Origin: SKW197 sp049970095
GTDB taxonomy: Archaea > Thermoplasmatota > Thermoplasmata > Lutacidiplasmatales > SKW197
NCBI GenBank assembly: GCA_049970095.1
Contig: JBMFNP010000003.1
Location: 1-64,000 of the forward strand
Reading direction: 5' to 3'
Length of the DNA: 64,000 bases
Shown here: positions 51,181-59,595 of the stretch, piece after piece
Layout of the letters: each line of letters starts with the position of its first letter
How positions within the stretch are numbered: position 1 is the first letter of the stretch
Notes under the pieces: model-generated
The model's input: only the letters and a program-made list of their open reading frames with translations
Told to the model about the DNA's origin: nothing
The model's database searches: none
Made by a program: the position numbers and the translations under genes

Positions 51181-51684
51181 ATGGAAAGCTATGTAGAGAT
51201 TGAGGGCATCTTCAGGGATTTAAGGTTTTCAGCATGTCATTTCATACCAGGGCATGATAAATGCTCTAAATTACACGGGCATGACTATCAACTGAATATC
51301 AAAATATATGGAACAAAAGATGAAAATGGCATGATCCTTGATTTCACACACCTAAAAGAGATTATCAGAGAGATAATTTCCATCCATGACCACAGAGTGC
51401 TCCTTCCTGCAAAAAGCAGAGCAATGACGATTGAAAGAAAAGGAAAGGAAATCTCTGTTATGCATAGCGGGAGACATTATCTGTTTCCTGCTGAAGATTG
51501 TGTTTTCTGCGACATTGAAAATATCACTGCAGAATTGCTCTCCGAGTATTTTTGCCAGTTGCTATGTGAGAAAATTGGTAATGTGGGCAACATAGAGGCA
51601 ATCAGCTGCGGGATTGCAGAAGGCACAGGACAGATTGCATGGTGCACAAAGAAAGTTAAAAATATGCGGGAAGTGAAAACATGA
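51181..51684 (+). CDS. queD: 6-carboxy-tetrahydropterin synthase
   Basis: 167 aa. PTPS fold: FSACHFIPGHDKCSKLHGHDYQ supplies the zinc histidines H20, H32 and H34 and the catalytic C28. NGMILDFTHLK and HDHR complete the family pattern. An insertion with two further cysteines (FPAEDCVFCD, near 100-110) is longer than in bacterial QueD. Converts dihydroneopterin triphosphate to 6-carboxytetrahydropterin on the way to preQ0 and archaeosine. Overlaps queE by 4 nt. Confidence 0.92.
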   Translation: MESYVEIEGIFRDLRFSACHFIPGHDKCSKLHGHDYQLNIKIYGTKDENGMILDFTHLKEIIREIISIHDHRVLLPAKSRAMTIERKGKEISVMHSGRHYLFPAEDCVFCDIENITAELLSEYFCQLLCEKIGNVGNIEAISCGIAEGTGQIAWCTKKVKNMREVKT

Positions 51685-52310
51685 GAATAAATGAAATCTT
51701 TTTTTCTATCCAGGGAGAAGGAATAAACATAGGAATTCCAATGGTTTTTGTTAGAGTTACTGGGTGCAACCTAAGGTGCAGGTGGTGCGATACCACATAT
51801 GCATTTGATGAAGGCACAGAAATGCGAATTGAGGAAATCGTGAACAAAGTGGAGGAGTTTGGTGTAAACCGAGTGTGCATAACAGGGGGTGAACCCCTCT
51901 TGCATAAAGATATAACAAAATTAATCACCAGATTTATTGATGCTGGCTATTTTGTGCAGGTGCAAACAAATGGCTCCAAGACAATTCAAGAAATGCCTTG
52001 CGAGGAAAATCTGTGTATCTCAATGGATATAAAATGTCCCTCATCAGGAATGCAGGATAAAATGAATTTTGATAACATTGAACTTCTCTCCCCATTTGAT
52101 GAACTCAAATTTGTGATTGCTGATGAAAATGATTACAATTACGCACTCCAGGTACTTGAGAAATACCAGCCAAAGACCAACATTGTATTTCAGCCTGTAT
52201 ATGGTACAGATATACGAATGATTGCGGATGAAGTGTTAAATAAAAAATTGAATGTGCGTGTTTTGCCCCAGCTCCACAAATACATCTGGGGGGACATCAG
52301 AGGAAAGTAA
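51681..52310 (+). CDS. queE: 7-carboxy-7-deazaguanine synthase (radical SAM)
   Basis: 209 aa. The N-terminus NEIFFSIQGEG and GCNLRCRWCDTTYAF (C29-x3-C33-x2-C36 for the [4Fe-4S] cluster) are typical, followed by CITGGEPLLHKDI (SAM binding). It rearranges 6-carboxytetrahydropterin to 7-carboxy-7-deazaguanine, the next step after QueD. Coupled to queD by ATGA. queC and the tRNA transglycosylase are not in the window. Confidence 0.95.
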   Translation: MRINEIFFSIQGEGINIGIPMVFVRVTGCNLRCRWCDTTYAFDEGTEMRIEEIVNKVEEFGVNRVCITGGEPLLHKDITKLITRFIDAGYFVQVQTNGSKTIQEMPCEENLCISMDIKCPSSGMQDKMNFDNIELLSPFDELKFVIADENDYNYALQVLEKYQPKTNIVFQPVYGTDIRMIADEVLNKKLNVRVLPQLHKYIWGDIRGK

Positions 52311-52336
52311 TTGAGGAAATGGAAGGAGGTATTTGA

Positions 52337-53278
52337 ATGAGTATAATGGTTACGGGCGCAGAAGGTTTCATAGGAAAATACCTGGTGAAAATGCTGGCAG
52401 ATGATGGAAACACCGTGATTGCCACATGGTATGACGAACATAATGCAGAAGAAATTCCAGATGCAGAAAATATCCGGAAACTTAGATGCGATGTGCGGAG
52501 CAAAAAAACTCTAGAAAAAATCATTGGAAAATATGCACCTGAATATGTTTATCATCTTGCAGCCCAGAGCTTTCCAACAAAATCATGGGAAGACCCCTGG
52601 TACACAATGGATGTAAATATAACAGGTACAATCAATCTCTTTGAAGCCCTTAAAGTCTTAAGATGTGATGCAAAGGTGTTTGTGGCATGCTCCAGTGCAG
52701 AGTACGGTTTCGTAGAAGCAGATGAAATTCCTGTGAAAGAAACACACCTGCTTCAGCCCCTTCATCCATACGGGGTAAGCAAGGTAGCACAGGACTTACT
52801 GGCATACCAGTACTATAAGAATTTCGGCATAAGGTGCAGCAGGGGAAGGATTTTTAATACCACTGGCCCTGGCAAGACAAATGATGCACCAAATGATTTT
52901 GCAACCCAGATTGTGGAAATAGAGAAAGGCAGGAGAGAAAAAATTTTTGTAGGAAATCTCCAAACAGAACGGGACTTCACAGATGTAAGGGATATGGTAA
53001 AAGCAATTGTTGCCTCAACTGTGAAAGGAAAGGATGGAGAGGTGTACAATCTCTGTAGCAGCAGAGCAATAAAAATTCAGAACATTCTGGACACGCTTCT
53101 TACTCTCGCAAACACAAGGATAGAAGTTGTGGTTGATGAAAAGAAACTGCGCCCCTCCGATGAGAAAATAATTTTAGGTGATAACTCAAAACTAATCGCA
53201 GACACTGGCTGGAAACCAGAAATCCCAATGTATCGCACCCTAGCTGACATTTTGAATTACTGGCGTGAGAAACTCTAA
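52337..53278 (+). CDS. NAD(P)-dependent sugar-nucleotide epimerase/dehydratase
   Basis: 313 aa, extended SDR. Nucleotide motif TGAEGFIG, active site ACSSAEYGF with YGVSK (Tyr-x3-Lys), NTTGPGKTNDAPNDFATQI, and ERDFTDVRDMVKAI. The combination is closest to GDP-mannose 4,6-dehydratase or GDP-4-keto-6-deoxymannose reductase (Rmd) types, suggesting deoxyhexose formation for surface glycans. Clear ribosome binding site GGAGGT 6 nt before the ATG. It follows queE by 26 bp but has no pathway link to it. Confidence 0.85.
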   Translation: MSIMVTGAEGFIGKYLVKMLADDGNTVIATWYDEHNAEEIPDAENIRKLRCDVRSKKTLEKIIGKYAPEYVYHLAAQSFPTKSWEDPWYTMDVNITGTINLFEALKVLRCDAKVFVACSSAEYGFVEADEIPVKETHLLQPLHPYGVSKVAQDLLAYQYYKNFGIRCSRGRIFNTTGPGKTNDAPNDFATQIVEIEKGRREKIFVGNLQTERDFTDVRDMVKAIVASTVKGKDGEVYNLCSSRAIKIQNILDTLLTLANTRIEVVVDEKKLRPSDEKIILGDNSKLIADTGWKPEIPMYRTLADILNYWREKL

Positions 53279-53342
53279 CTTTGTGCGGAACATATTAAAT
53301 ATTCCTTTTTCATTATCTCTTGAAAGTAATGAGTGTGTGACC

Positions 53343-54725
53343 ATGGTAAATGTGTGCCCAGTGTGCGGAAGCGAAAATCCAGATGATGCAGATGTCTGCC
53401 AGAGTTGCAATATTCGTCTCAAGGCAATCCTCAAATCAAAATCAAATTCCACCACGGATGCAGAAATAGATACACTGGTAAAATCAATCCTTGTGAAAAG
53501 GGAGGTTTCTGATAGGGGAAAGAGGGAGACAAAGCCTGAGCCATTGGTATCAAAAAAAAGAGAACTTGAAATTCCTCTCCCCCAGGAAAGATTATCAGAA
53601 AAACCATCTGAAGAAGAGAGCACTTTCAGGTGTCCCACATGCAATTCAAAGGTGCCTGCAAATGCTGCAAGATGCGAAAAATGTGGAACCCTGTTCAAGG
53701 ATGAAGAAAATGCATTTCACTGTCCCATCTGCAACACCCTTCTTCCATACGCTACCACTGTGTGCCCAAAATGTCATGCTGAGTTTGGGGAAGCACATGT
53801 ACAAAAACCCGAAAAACAGATGCCACCAGAATCCGCAAAAATCCCAGAGGGCACACAAGTTCCCGCACCCACACCTGCGGCAAAACCATTGTCTGAACAA
53901 ACTGGCAAGGGGCCGCATCCCTCTCAGTTGATTATAGATACCACACTCAAACCTGCTCCCGCATCCCTTCCTGCCCAAACACCAGCAGCGCCAGCTGCAC
54001 CAAGGGCACCAACTATAACACCAGAAATCTCCGAAGAAGTAAAAATCTCATTTCTCAAAAGATATTTTGTTGACATCCTCACCATCGTTTCCGTGTGTAT
54101 TTTGATAGGCATCTTTGCAGGATTCAGAATGTGGGAACTTTCAGATATGTTCTGGATTGGCTTTGTGGTTCTTCTCGCTGTTGGTGCTTTCCTTTCTTCA
54201 TTAATCTTTGTAATAATCAATCGCGCTAGCATGGAAATCATTACCGGGGACAGATTACTCCACCAGCACAAATACCAGGAGGCTATCAGGCATTATGACA
54301 GTGCAATAAAACTGGGCTTGAACCTCACGGTTGCCTGGACAAATAAAGGTGTGGCTTACAAGAAACTCAGACGCTATGCAGAAGCACTCGCATGCTTTAA
54401 CTGTGCAATTCAGTTAGATCCAAAAAATGAGGTGGCATGGACAAACAAGGGAGACATTTATTTCAAGATGGGAAAATTCAATGACGCAATCAGGTGCTAC
54501 CAGGAAGCTGTGAGCATAAATCCAAAATATGAAGTTGCCTGGAATAATCTCGGAGTTGCAAATGAGCGGATCGGTGCATTTAAAGAGGCGGAACGCTGTT
54601 ACAATACCGCAATTAAACTCAAACCAAACTATCGCTCTGCCTACCTGAACAAAGGGGACTTGCTTTCAAAGACCGGGAGGGATGCGGAAGCCTATCAGTG
54701 CTATAGAAATGCTGGCGTGATGTAA
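53343..54725 (+). CDS. Membrane protein with three zinc ribbons and TPR repeats
   Basis: 460 aa. Three cytoplasmic zinc ribbons (C5/C8/C19/C22, C97/C100/C111/C114, C127/C130/C141/C144) are separated by charged and Pro/Ala-rich linkers. Two transmembrane helices (about 241-261 and 270-292) form a hairpin. Four or more TPR units (about 300-455; VAWTNKGVAYKKLRRYAEAL, VAWNNLGVANERIGAFKEAE) return to the cytoplasmic side. It is probably a protein-interaction scaffold at the membrane. The start at 53343 (MVNVCPVCG) is chosen because the ribbon begins there. Convergent with, and one base from, another TPR gene. Confidence 0.8.
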   Translation: MVNVCPVCGSENPDDADVCQSCNIRLKAILKSKSNSTTDAEIDTLVKSILVKREVSDRGKRETKPEPLVSKKRELEIPLPQERLSEKPSEEESTFRCPTCNSKVPANAARCEKCGTLFKDEENAFHCPICNTLLPYATTVCPKCHAEFGEAHVQKPEKQMPPESAKIPEGTQVPAPTPAAKPLSEQTGKGPHPSQLIIDTTLKPAPASLPAQTPAAPAAPRAPTITPEISEEVKISFLKRYFVDILTIVSVCILIGIFAGFRMWELSDMFWIGFVVLLAVGAFLSSLIFVIINRASMEIITGDRLLHQHKYQEAIRHYDSAIKLGLNLTVAWTNKGVAYKKLRRYAEALACFNCAIQLDPKNEVAWTNKGDIYFKMGKFNDAIRCYQEAVSINPKYEVAWNNLGVANERIGAFKEAERCYNTAIKLKPNYRSAYLNKGDLLSKTGRDAEAYQCYRNAGVM

Positions 54726-54726
54726 T

Positions 54727-56697
54727 TTAACCCTTTATTTGTTCCAGTTTTTTCAATGCACCTCTGTGTTCTGGCCTTATCTTTAATACATTTTTAAAAC
54801 ACTTCTCTGCATTTTCTTTGTTTCCTGTTTCCAGATAAACTGAACCCATCAGATACCAGTAAATTTCGCTGTACTGGAACTCTTTGCCCATTTTTTTGAG
54901 TTCATTTTCACATTTTGCAAAATCTCTTTTGGCGTACAGAGTAATACACCTTTTCAGTAAAAGTGAGCGGCTATATGGAAACTTTCGTATGAGTGTGTCC
55001 ATCAGTTTTTCCGCCTCTTCAAAATCTCCCATATAAAACTTTGCATTTTCCTTTCCAAAAATCGCTGGGATGCTGTTTGTGTGTGAAAGCACCTGGGTAA
55101 ATGCAGCATCTGCATCTCTGTGCTTTCCATTTGCAGAATACACATAACCGCTTACCAATGCAAACCATGGGCTGGCTTTTGTTTCCTTTCCTTCAAGGAG
55201 ATGTTCTGCTTTGCTAATTTCCCCCTTTTTAAGTAGTTCCCAGGCGCTGACAATATCATCTGAAGTTGCTGATACTGATTTTTCTGGTATGCCCTCTCCT
55301 TTTGCAATTGCTGACACAAGGGCTGCAACTCCTATGGGTGCCTTTGGCTTCAACTCCTGCTCTTCTTTTACTCCTTCTTTTTCCCCCAAAATTTCAATTT
55401 CTGTTTTTCTCCTCTCGGAAATGCCTGCACCCAACAATTTTGTGTCTTCCGTTAGTGGGATTCTGGTTTTATCGCCAATCTGGGAGAATTTTCTTTTTGC
55501 CTCTCTCAGCCCTTCTTTTGATTCCTTGAGGTCAGGCTTTATTTTCAATGCCTCTTCAAAACACTGGATTGCCTGAGAGTATGCGCCTGCATTCATTGCA
55601 GCAATTCCTGCCAGGTGCCAGCCCTTGGAAGAATCCTTATTTTTTAACAGATATTTTCGGAATGTTCTGTAAGCCTCTTCGTGTTTGCCCATCTCGTTGT
55701 AAAGCATACCCATGTTAAGAAGTGTGTCCACATGCTCGGGTGCCACAGCAAGGACTTTCTTGTAATTTGAAAGTGCTTCCTCAATTTTAGAGAGTTTTTT
55801 TTGTGCAGTGGCTAAATTATTCAGATAATCAGGATTATCTGGTAAAATTTTTACAGCCCTTTCAAAGCAGTATGCCGCGTTCTCATACTTTTCTTTGATA
55901 AAGTACACAATACCCATATTGTTCCATGCCTTGTCAAATTTTTTGTTAATTGCTAAAATCTTTGTGTAGCATTCCAGTTCTTCATCATATCTTTCAAGCC
56001 TATGAAGCATGTCTGCATATTCAAACCAGAGTTCATAATCTTCAGGAAGATTTGCAAGTGCCCTTCTATAAATTTCTATGGCACTTTCTGTCTCTCCCAT
56101 TGCTTCATATGTCTTTGCCTTCATAATTATTGCACGGTCATAATTGGGTTTGAGTTTAAGTACCTCGTCGAAAAATTGGTTTGCCTTCTCAAATTCTTTT
56201 TTTTCATACAGTTTCATTCCGTTTTTCATGTATTTTTCAAGGGTGGCTGTGCTGGGCAGTGCACTTTCTGCAACCTTAGGCTTGAAATTTTTTTCACTCA
56301 GAACTTCTCTGAGGGGTAACTCTGCGCTGACCTCTATCCCCTGCTCTTCAAGGAACTCAACGAGTTCGCTGCCAGCAACTATTCTTATATTCTCGTCTGG
56401 GATTTTTTTCTCAACATTTCCAAGTGAAATTATTATTGCATTTGCATTTTCCTTTTTTACAACCTCGCGAAATGCGGAGAGAAAATCAGCATTCAGTGCT
56501 GCACCAGAATGAAACACAAGCACAAAGGGCAAGTCCTTTCCCTCGCTCTGAATTTTCCCTGTTAATTCTATGAATTCGCCTTTGGTAAATGTGGTTTCAA
56601 TTTTCATTCCGAGGCTGTTTGCCACCCTGTGTGCAACCTTCTGCAGTTCAGATACTGGCATTTTCCTGAGAGCCTCTATCTTATTTTCAATGCTCAT
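54727..56697 (-). CDS. TPR-repeat protein with N-terminal nuclease-like domain
   Basis: 656 aa. Residues about 10-130 look like a small alpha/beta domain reminiscent of restriction-endonuclease-like (Mrr-type) folds (ELQKVAHRVANSLGMKIE, LPFVLVFHSGAALNADF, NAIIISLG), but catalytic D...E-x-K residues are not clear, so it may be inactive. From about 155 on there are some ten TPRs in two blocks (155-405 and 490-650; AWNNMGIVYFIKEKYENAAYCF, HVDTLLNMGMLYNEMGKHEEA), separated by a low-complexity segment. Predicted soluble. The start at 56697 has a TATA box about 28 nt upstream. Confidence 0.78.
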   Translation of the reverse strand: MSIENKIEALRKMPVSELQKVAHRVANSLGMKIETTFTKGEFIELTGKIQSEGKDLPFVLVFHSGAALNADFLSAFREVVKKENANAIIISLGNVEKKIPDENIRIVAGSELVEFLEEQGIEVSAELPLREVLSEKNFKPKVAESALPSTATLEKYMKNGMKLYEKKEFEKANQFFDEVLKLKPNYDRAIIMKAKTYEAMGETESAIEIYRRALANLPEDYELWFEYADMLHRLERYDEELECYTKILAINKKFDKAWNNMGIVYFIKEKYENAAYCFERAVKILPDNPDYLNNLATAQKKLSKIEEALSNYKKVLAVAPEHVDTLLNMGMLYNEMGKHEEAYRTFRKYLLKNKDSSKGWHLAGIAAMNAGAYSQAIQCFEEALKIKPDLKESKEGLREAKRKFSQIGDKTRIPLTEDTKLLGAGISERRKTEIEILGEKEGVKEEQELKPKAPIGVAALVSAIAKGEGIPEKSVSATSDDIVSAWELLKKGEISKAEHLLEGKETKASPWFALVSGYVYSANGKHRDADAAFTQVLSHTNSIPAIFGKENAKFYMGDFEEAEKLMDTLIRKFPYSRSLLLKRCITLYAKRDFAKCENELKKMGKEFQYSEIYWYLMGSVYLETGNKENAEKCFKNVLKIRPEHRGALKKLEQIKG

Positions 56698-56720
56698 CCG
56701 CAACCCTATCTGTCATGAGG

Positions 56721-56733
56721 GATAAATATCTTA
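56721..56733 (-). promoter_or_regulatory. TATA box of the TPR gene
   Basis: TAAGATATTTATC on the minus strand, about 28 nt before the ATG at 56697. A perfect GC-rich hairpin lies immediately upstream of it. Confidence 0.5.
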
Positions 56734-56735
56734 CG

Positions 56736-56760
56736 AGGGGAGGGGGCAAGCCCCTCCCCT
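56736..56760. repeat. Perfect GC-rich hairpin
   Basis: AGGGGAGGGG (56736-56745) pairs fully with CCCCTCCCCT (56751-56760) around the 5-nt loop GCAAG. It lies between two divergent genes and next to the TATA box of the minus-strand TPR gene. Further C-rich sequence (CTCTCCCCCCC) follows at 56771-56781. No T-run follows, so a terminator is unlikely. Confidence 0.7.
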
Positions 56761-56851
56761 TACGGTAACCTCTCCCCCCCACGGAAGTCCCTCTGGCACT
56801 CTCAACCGCTAGGTTTATTTTGTATGAGTACATACTCCACATGGTGATTGA

Positions 56852-59536
56852 ATGAAAAGTGGTATAATTTTCTGGGTGTTGTGGATACTTGTAGTGGGTG
56901 CATGTACGCAATTTTTAGGATCAGCAAGCAATTTCCAGAACGCACATCTAACCCAATACTCCCATGAGCCAATCTACATTTCAGACAACAGCGAATTTAA
57001 TGCCACCAATGGTGTAAGTGGAGGAAACGGGACTGCCTCCGACCCTTACATCATTTCTGACCTATTAATAGATGCACATGGCGGTGCCTATGGAATCTAT
57101 ATTGAGTTTACAAGTGCACACTTCAGAATTGAAAATTGTACTGTGTTCAATGCAACCAGGTATGTGGTCTCTCCATATGGATGCGGGATTGCCTTCAACT
57201 CTGTGTCAAATGGAACAATTACAAGCTGCACAATTTATGCAAATAAGTACAGCGGGATCTGGGTAAAAAGTTCTACAGATATAAATATCTCTGGCAACAA
57301 TGTTTATAACAATACCCAGAATGGTATTCTGATTGCAAACTCAGACAATGTCATAGTTTTGGAAAACAAAGTGGTAACCAATGGCGAGGCAGGCATCCTT
57401 CTCCAGAATGCGATGGATATCATAGTCCAGAACAACACACTCACAAAAAATGACATTCAGATTTCTGGGGAGGAGGTAAGATACTGGGAAACTCACACAA
57501 TAGATAACAATCTTGTTAATGGGAAACCCGCAGTTTATATAAAGGAACAGAGTAACCTGACATTGAGTGCAGACTACGGGCAGATAATAATTGGAAACAG
57601 CACATTCATAAATATCACAGGCATAACAATAAAAAATTCCTCAATTGGTGTGCAGGTTGGTTTTTCTAGTAATGTCCAGATCAAAAATTCAAAACTCAGC
57701 GAGAACAATTTGTATGGCATATACACTTACAGATCAACAAGTCTGTCTATATTGAACTGCACAATAACAGCGAACGGAAAACATGGTGTGTTTGCGGATA
57801 GTTCTATAGCCCTTGCAATTCATCAGTGCTACATTGCAAACAATCAAGGAAACGGAATCCATTTCATGGAAACTCAGACCTCTTCAATTACCGAGAATGA
57901 GTTTGTAGGTAATGCCAATTATGGGATTTATATTACCTTTGGCTCAATTTCCAACGAAATTCATCACAACGACTTTTCCGGAAACAATGGTGTGAGAGCA
58001 ACCTCTCAGGCATATGACAGCACAGGGGGTAACACTTGGTGTCCTGATAACTACGGAAATTTCTGGAGTGACTGGCAGGCACCCGATGCAGATGGTAATT
58101 TTGTGGTGGATGCCCCATACCAGCTGGATGGAACTGCAGGAGTAAAGGATGATTTTCCGCTTGTAAATCCACAAAACCACATCTGGATATATCACACACC
58201 AATTAAATATGTGGATGAAAACTCAGAAATAAAGGTTAATGCGGTGGTGCACACCATAGCATCTGTTTCTAGTGTAGAATTGAAGTATATTCCCCTTCAG
58301 AGCGAACAGTATGTAAGCATGCAGATGAGCCGTATATCTGGAAATGAGACGGAGGGCACATATGTAGCCACTATTCCTGCACAGAACGGCACAGGTTACC
58401 TCAAATATTATATCACAGCTAGCGTGGGTGGTTCCACAACGAGAACACCTGAATATGTGTGTATAGTTGGAGAACTGGACATGAGTGTGAACATTTCCCT
58501 CTCAAGGACAGAGATAGCTCCTGGTGAAAACACTACAGTTACGGTCAGTGTTAAAAATGCTATCACCCACGGTGTGCTTGCGGGTGCAGAAGTATCCCTG
58601 AGTGTGTCAGGTCTTTCTGGAATGTTTGACAAAGAAAAAGGCAATACTGATAACAATGGAATATTTGTTGCAAATTTCACAGCGTCTAACACATCATCTG
58701 GAGGTACGGGAAAAATCATTGCTAATGTAAGTGCTGCGGGTTACAAGCATAGCAGTGCAGAGGTATTCCTCACAATTTCTTCAGGTGGTTCACTGCATGA
58801 ACTTTCCGTAACAATTTCTCTCTCAAGCACACAGATAGTTGCCGGGAATTCCACAACAGTAACTGTTCTTGTAAAAAATGCGAGCAGTGGTGAACCCGTG
58901 GCAAATGCTCAGGTGAGCATGATTGCTGAAAATGTGCATGGAACATTTGAACATCAAACTGGCTATACAAATAGCAATGGGATGTTCGTTACTACCTTTA
59001 CTCCAGATGAGGTTGCAAACAACACCACTGGCATAATAATTGCAAATGTGAACGCCAGTGGCTATAACACTGGTAATGCACAGAAATCCATCACAGTGTA
59101 TCCCTCCTGGACATTGCTTCACGCACTCAGTGTGAATGTTGAGGTGAGCAGTGCAGAACTGAAGGCTGGAGAAAGCATCATAATCACAGTAACAGTTGTT
59201 GACGAAAAAAGTGAGACAGTTTTCGGAGCGAATGTATCTATTGAAATTATACCTCCTGTAGGACTGCTGGATGCTACATCAAAAACTACAGATAACTCCG
59301 GGCGCGTTACCTTTTTATTTACAGCAAAATCGGACATAGATAAAGATACTGTTGTGTCATTAAAGGTATCCGCAACGAAGACAGGATACACAGATGCAGA
59401 AAAATCACTAACAATCTCTGTGAGGAAGAAAGTGGAACCGAAACCTACACCTGGATTTGAGATGCTTCTTGTGTGTGCGGCAGCAGGTGCAGGTGTGATT
59501 TACCAGATGCAAAAGAAAGGCAGGAAAAACACCTGA
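56852..59536 (+). CDS. NosD-like beta-helix surface protein with PGF-CTERM-like tail
   Basis: 894 aa. Signal sequence at about 4-24. Residues 40-430 form a right-handed parallel beta-helix of NosD/CASH type (FRIENCTVFNAT, GTITSCTIYANKYSGIWV, INISGNNVYNNTQNGILIAN, and so on), a fold common in carbohydrate-binding or carbohydrate-cleaving proteins. Residues about 440-545 form an Ig-like domain, and three invasin/Big1-like domains follow (about 547-860), each with a TVTV(S/L)VK...N..G strand pattern. The C-terminus is PKPTPGFE, a hydrophobic stretch, then KKGRKNT, which matches the layout of the PGF-CTERM archaeosortase signal. The start follows GGTGAT. Probably a glycosylated, lipid-linked surface protein. 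Confidence 0.85.
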   Translation: MKSGIIFWVLWILVVGACTQFLGSASNFQNAHLTQYSHEPIYISDNSEFNATNGVSGGNGTASDPYIISDLLIDAHGGAYGIYIEFTSAHFRIENCTVFNATRYVVSPYGCGIAFNSVSNGTITSCTIYANKYSGIWVKSSTDINISGNNVYNNTQNGILIANSDNVIVLENKVVTNGEAGILLQNAMDIIVQNNTLTKNDIQISGEEVRYWETHTIDNNLVNGKPAVYIKEQSNLTLSADYGQIIIGNSTFINITGITIKNSSIGVQVGFSSNVQIKNSKLSENNLYGIYTYRSTSLSILNCTITANGKHGVFADSSIALAIHQCYIANNQGNGIHFMETQTSSITENEFVGNANYGIYITFGSISNEIHHNDFSGNNGVRATSQAYDSTGGNTWCPDNYGNFWSDWQAPDADGNFVVDAPYQLDGTAGVKDDFPLVNPQNHIWIYHTPIKYVDENSEIKVNAVVHTIASVSSVELKYIPLQSEQYVSMQMSRISGNETEGTYVATIPAQNGTGYLKYYITASVGGSTTRTPEYVCIVGELDMSVNISLSRTEIAPGENTTVTVSVKNAITHGVLAGAEVSLSVSGLSGMFDKEKGNTDNNGIFVANFTASNTSSGGTGKIIANVSAAGYKHSSAEVFLTISSGGSLHELSVTISLSSTQIVAGNSTTVTVLVKNASSGEPVANAQVSMIAENVHGTFEHQTGYTNSNGMFVTTFTPDEVANNTTGIIIANVNASGYNTGNAQKSITVYPSWTLLHALSVNVEVSSAELKAGESIIITVTVVDEKSETVFGANVSIEIIPPVGLLDATSKTTDNSGRVTFLFTAKSDIDKDTVVSLKVSATKTGYTDAEKSLTISVRKKVEPKPTPGFEMLLVCAAAGAGVIYQMQKKGRKNT

Positions 59537-59558
59537 GCACTTTCACTCACCCCTCCCT

Positions 59559-59573
59559 TTTAAATTTAAATAC
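59559..59573 (+). promoter_or_regulatory. TATA box of the mre11-rad50-xseA operon
   Basis: TTTAAATTTAAATAC, centred 27-30 nt before the ATG at 59596. It fixes the Mre11 start although the reading frame is open from 59473. Confidence 0.6.
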
Positions 59574-59595
59574 TCCCTCAGCACTACCTCTTTTC

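Noticed and set aside
56822..56835. Small palindrome GTATG-agta-CATAC upstream of the NosD-like gene as an operator
   Set aside because: Only five paired bases around a 4-nt spacer; this is expected by chance in AT-rich DNA and has no second copy nearby.
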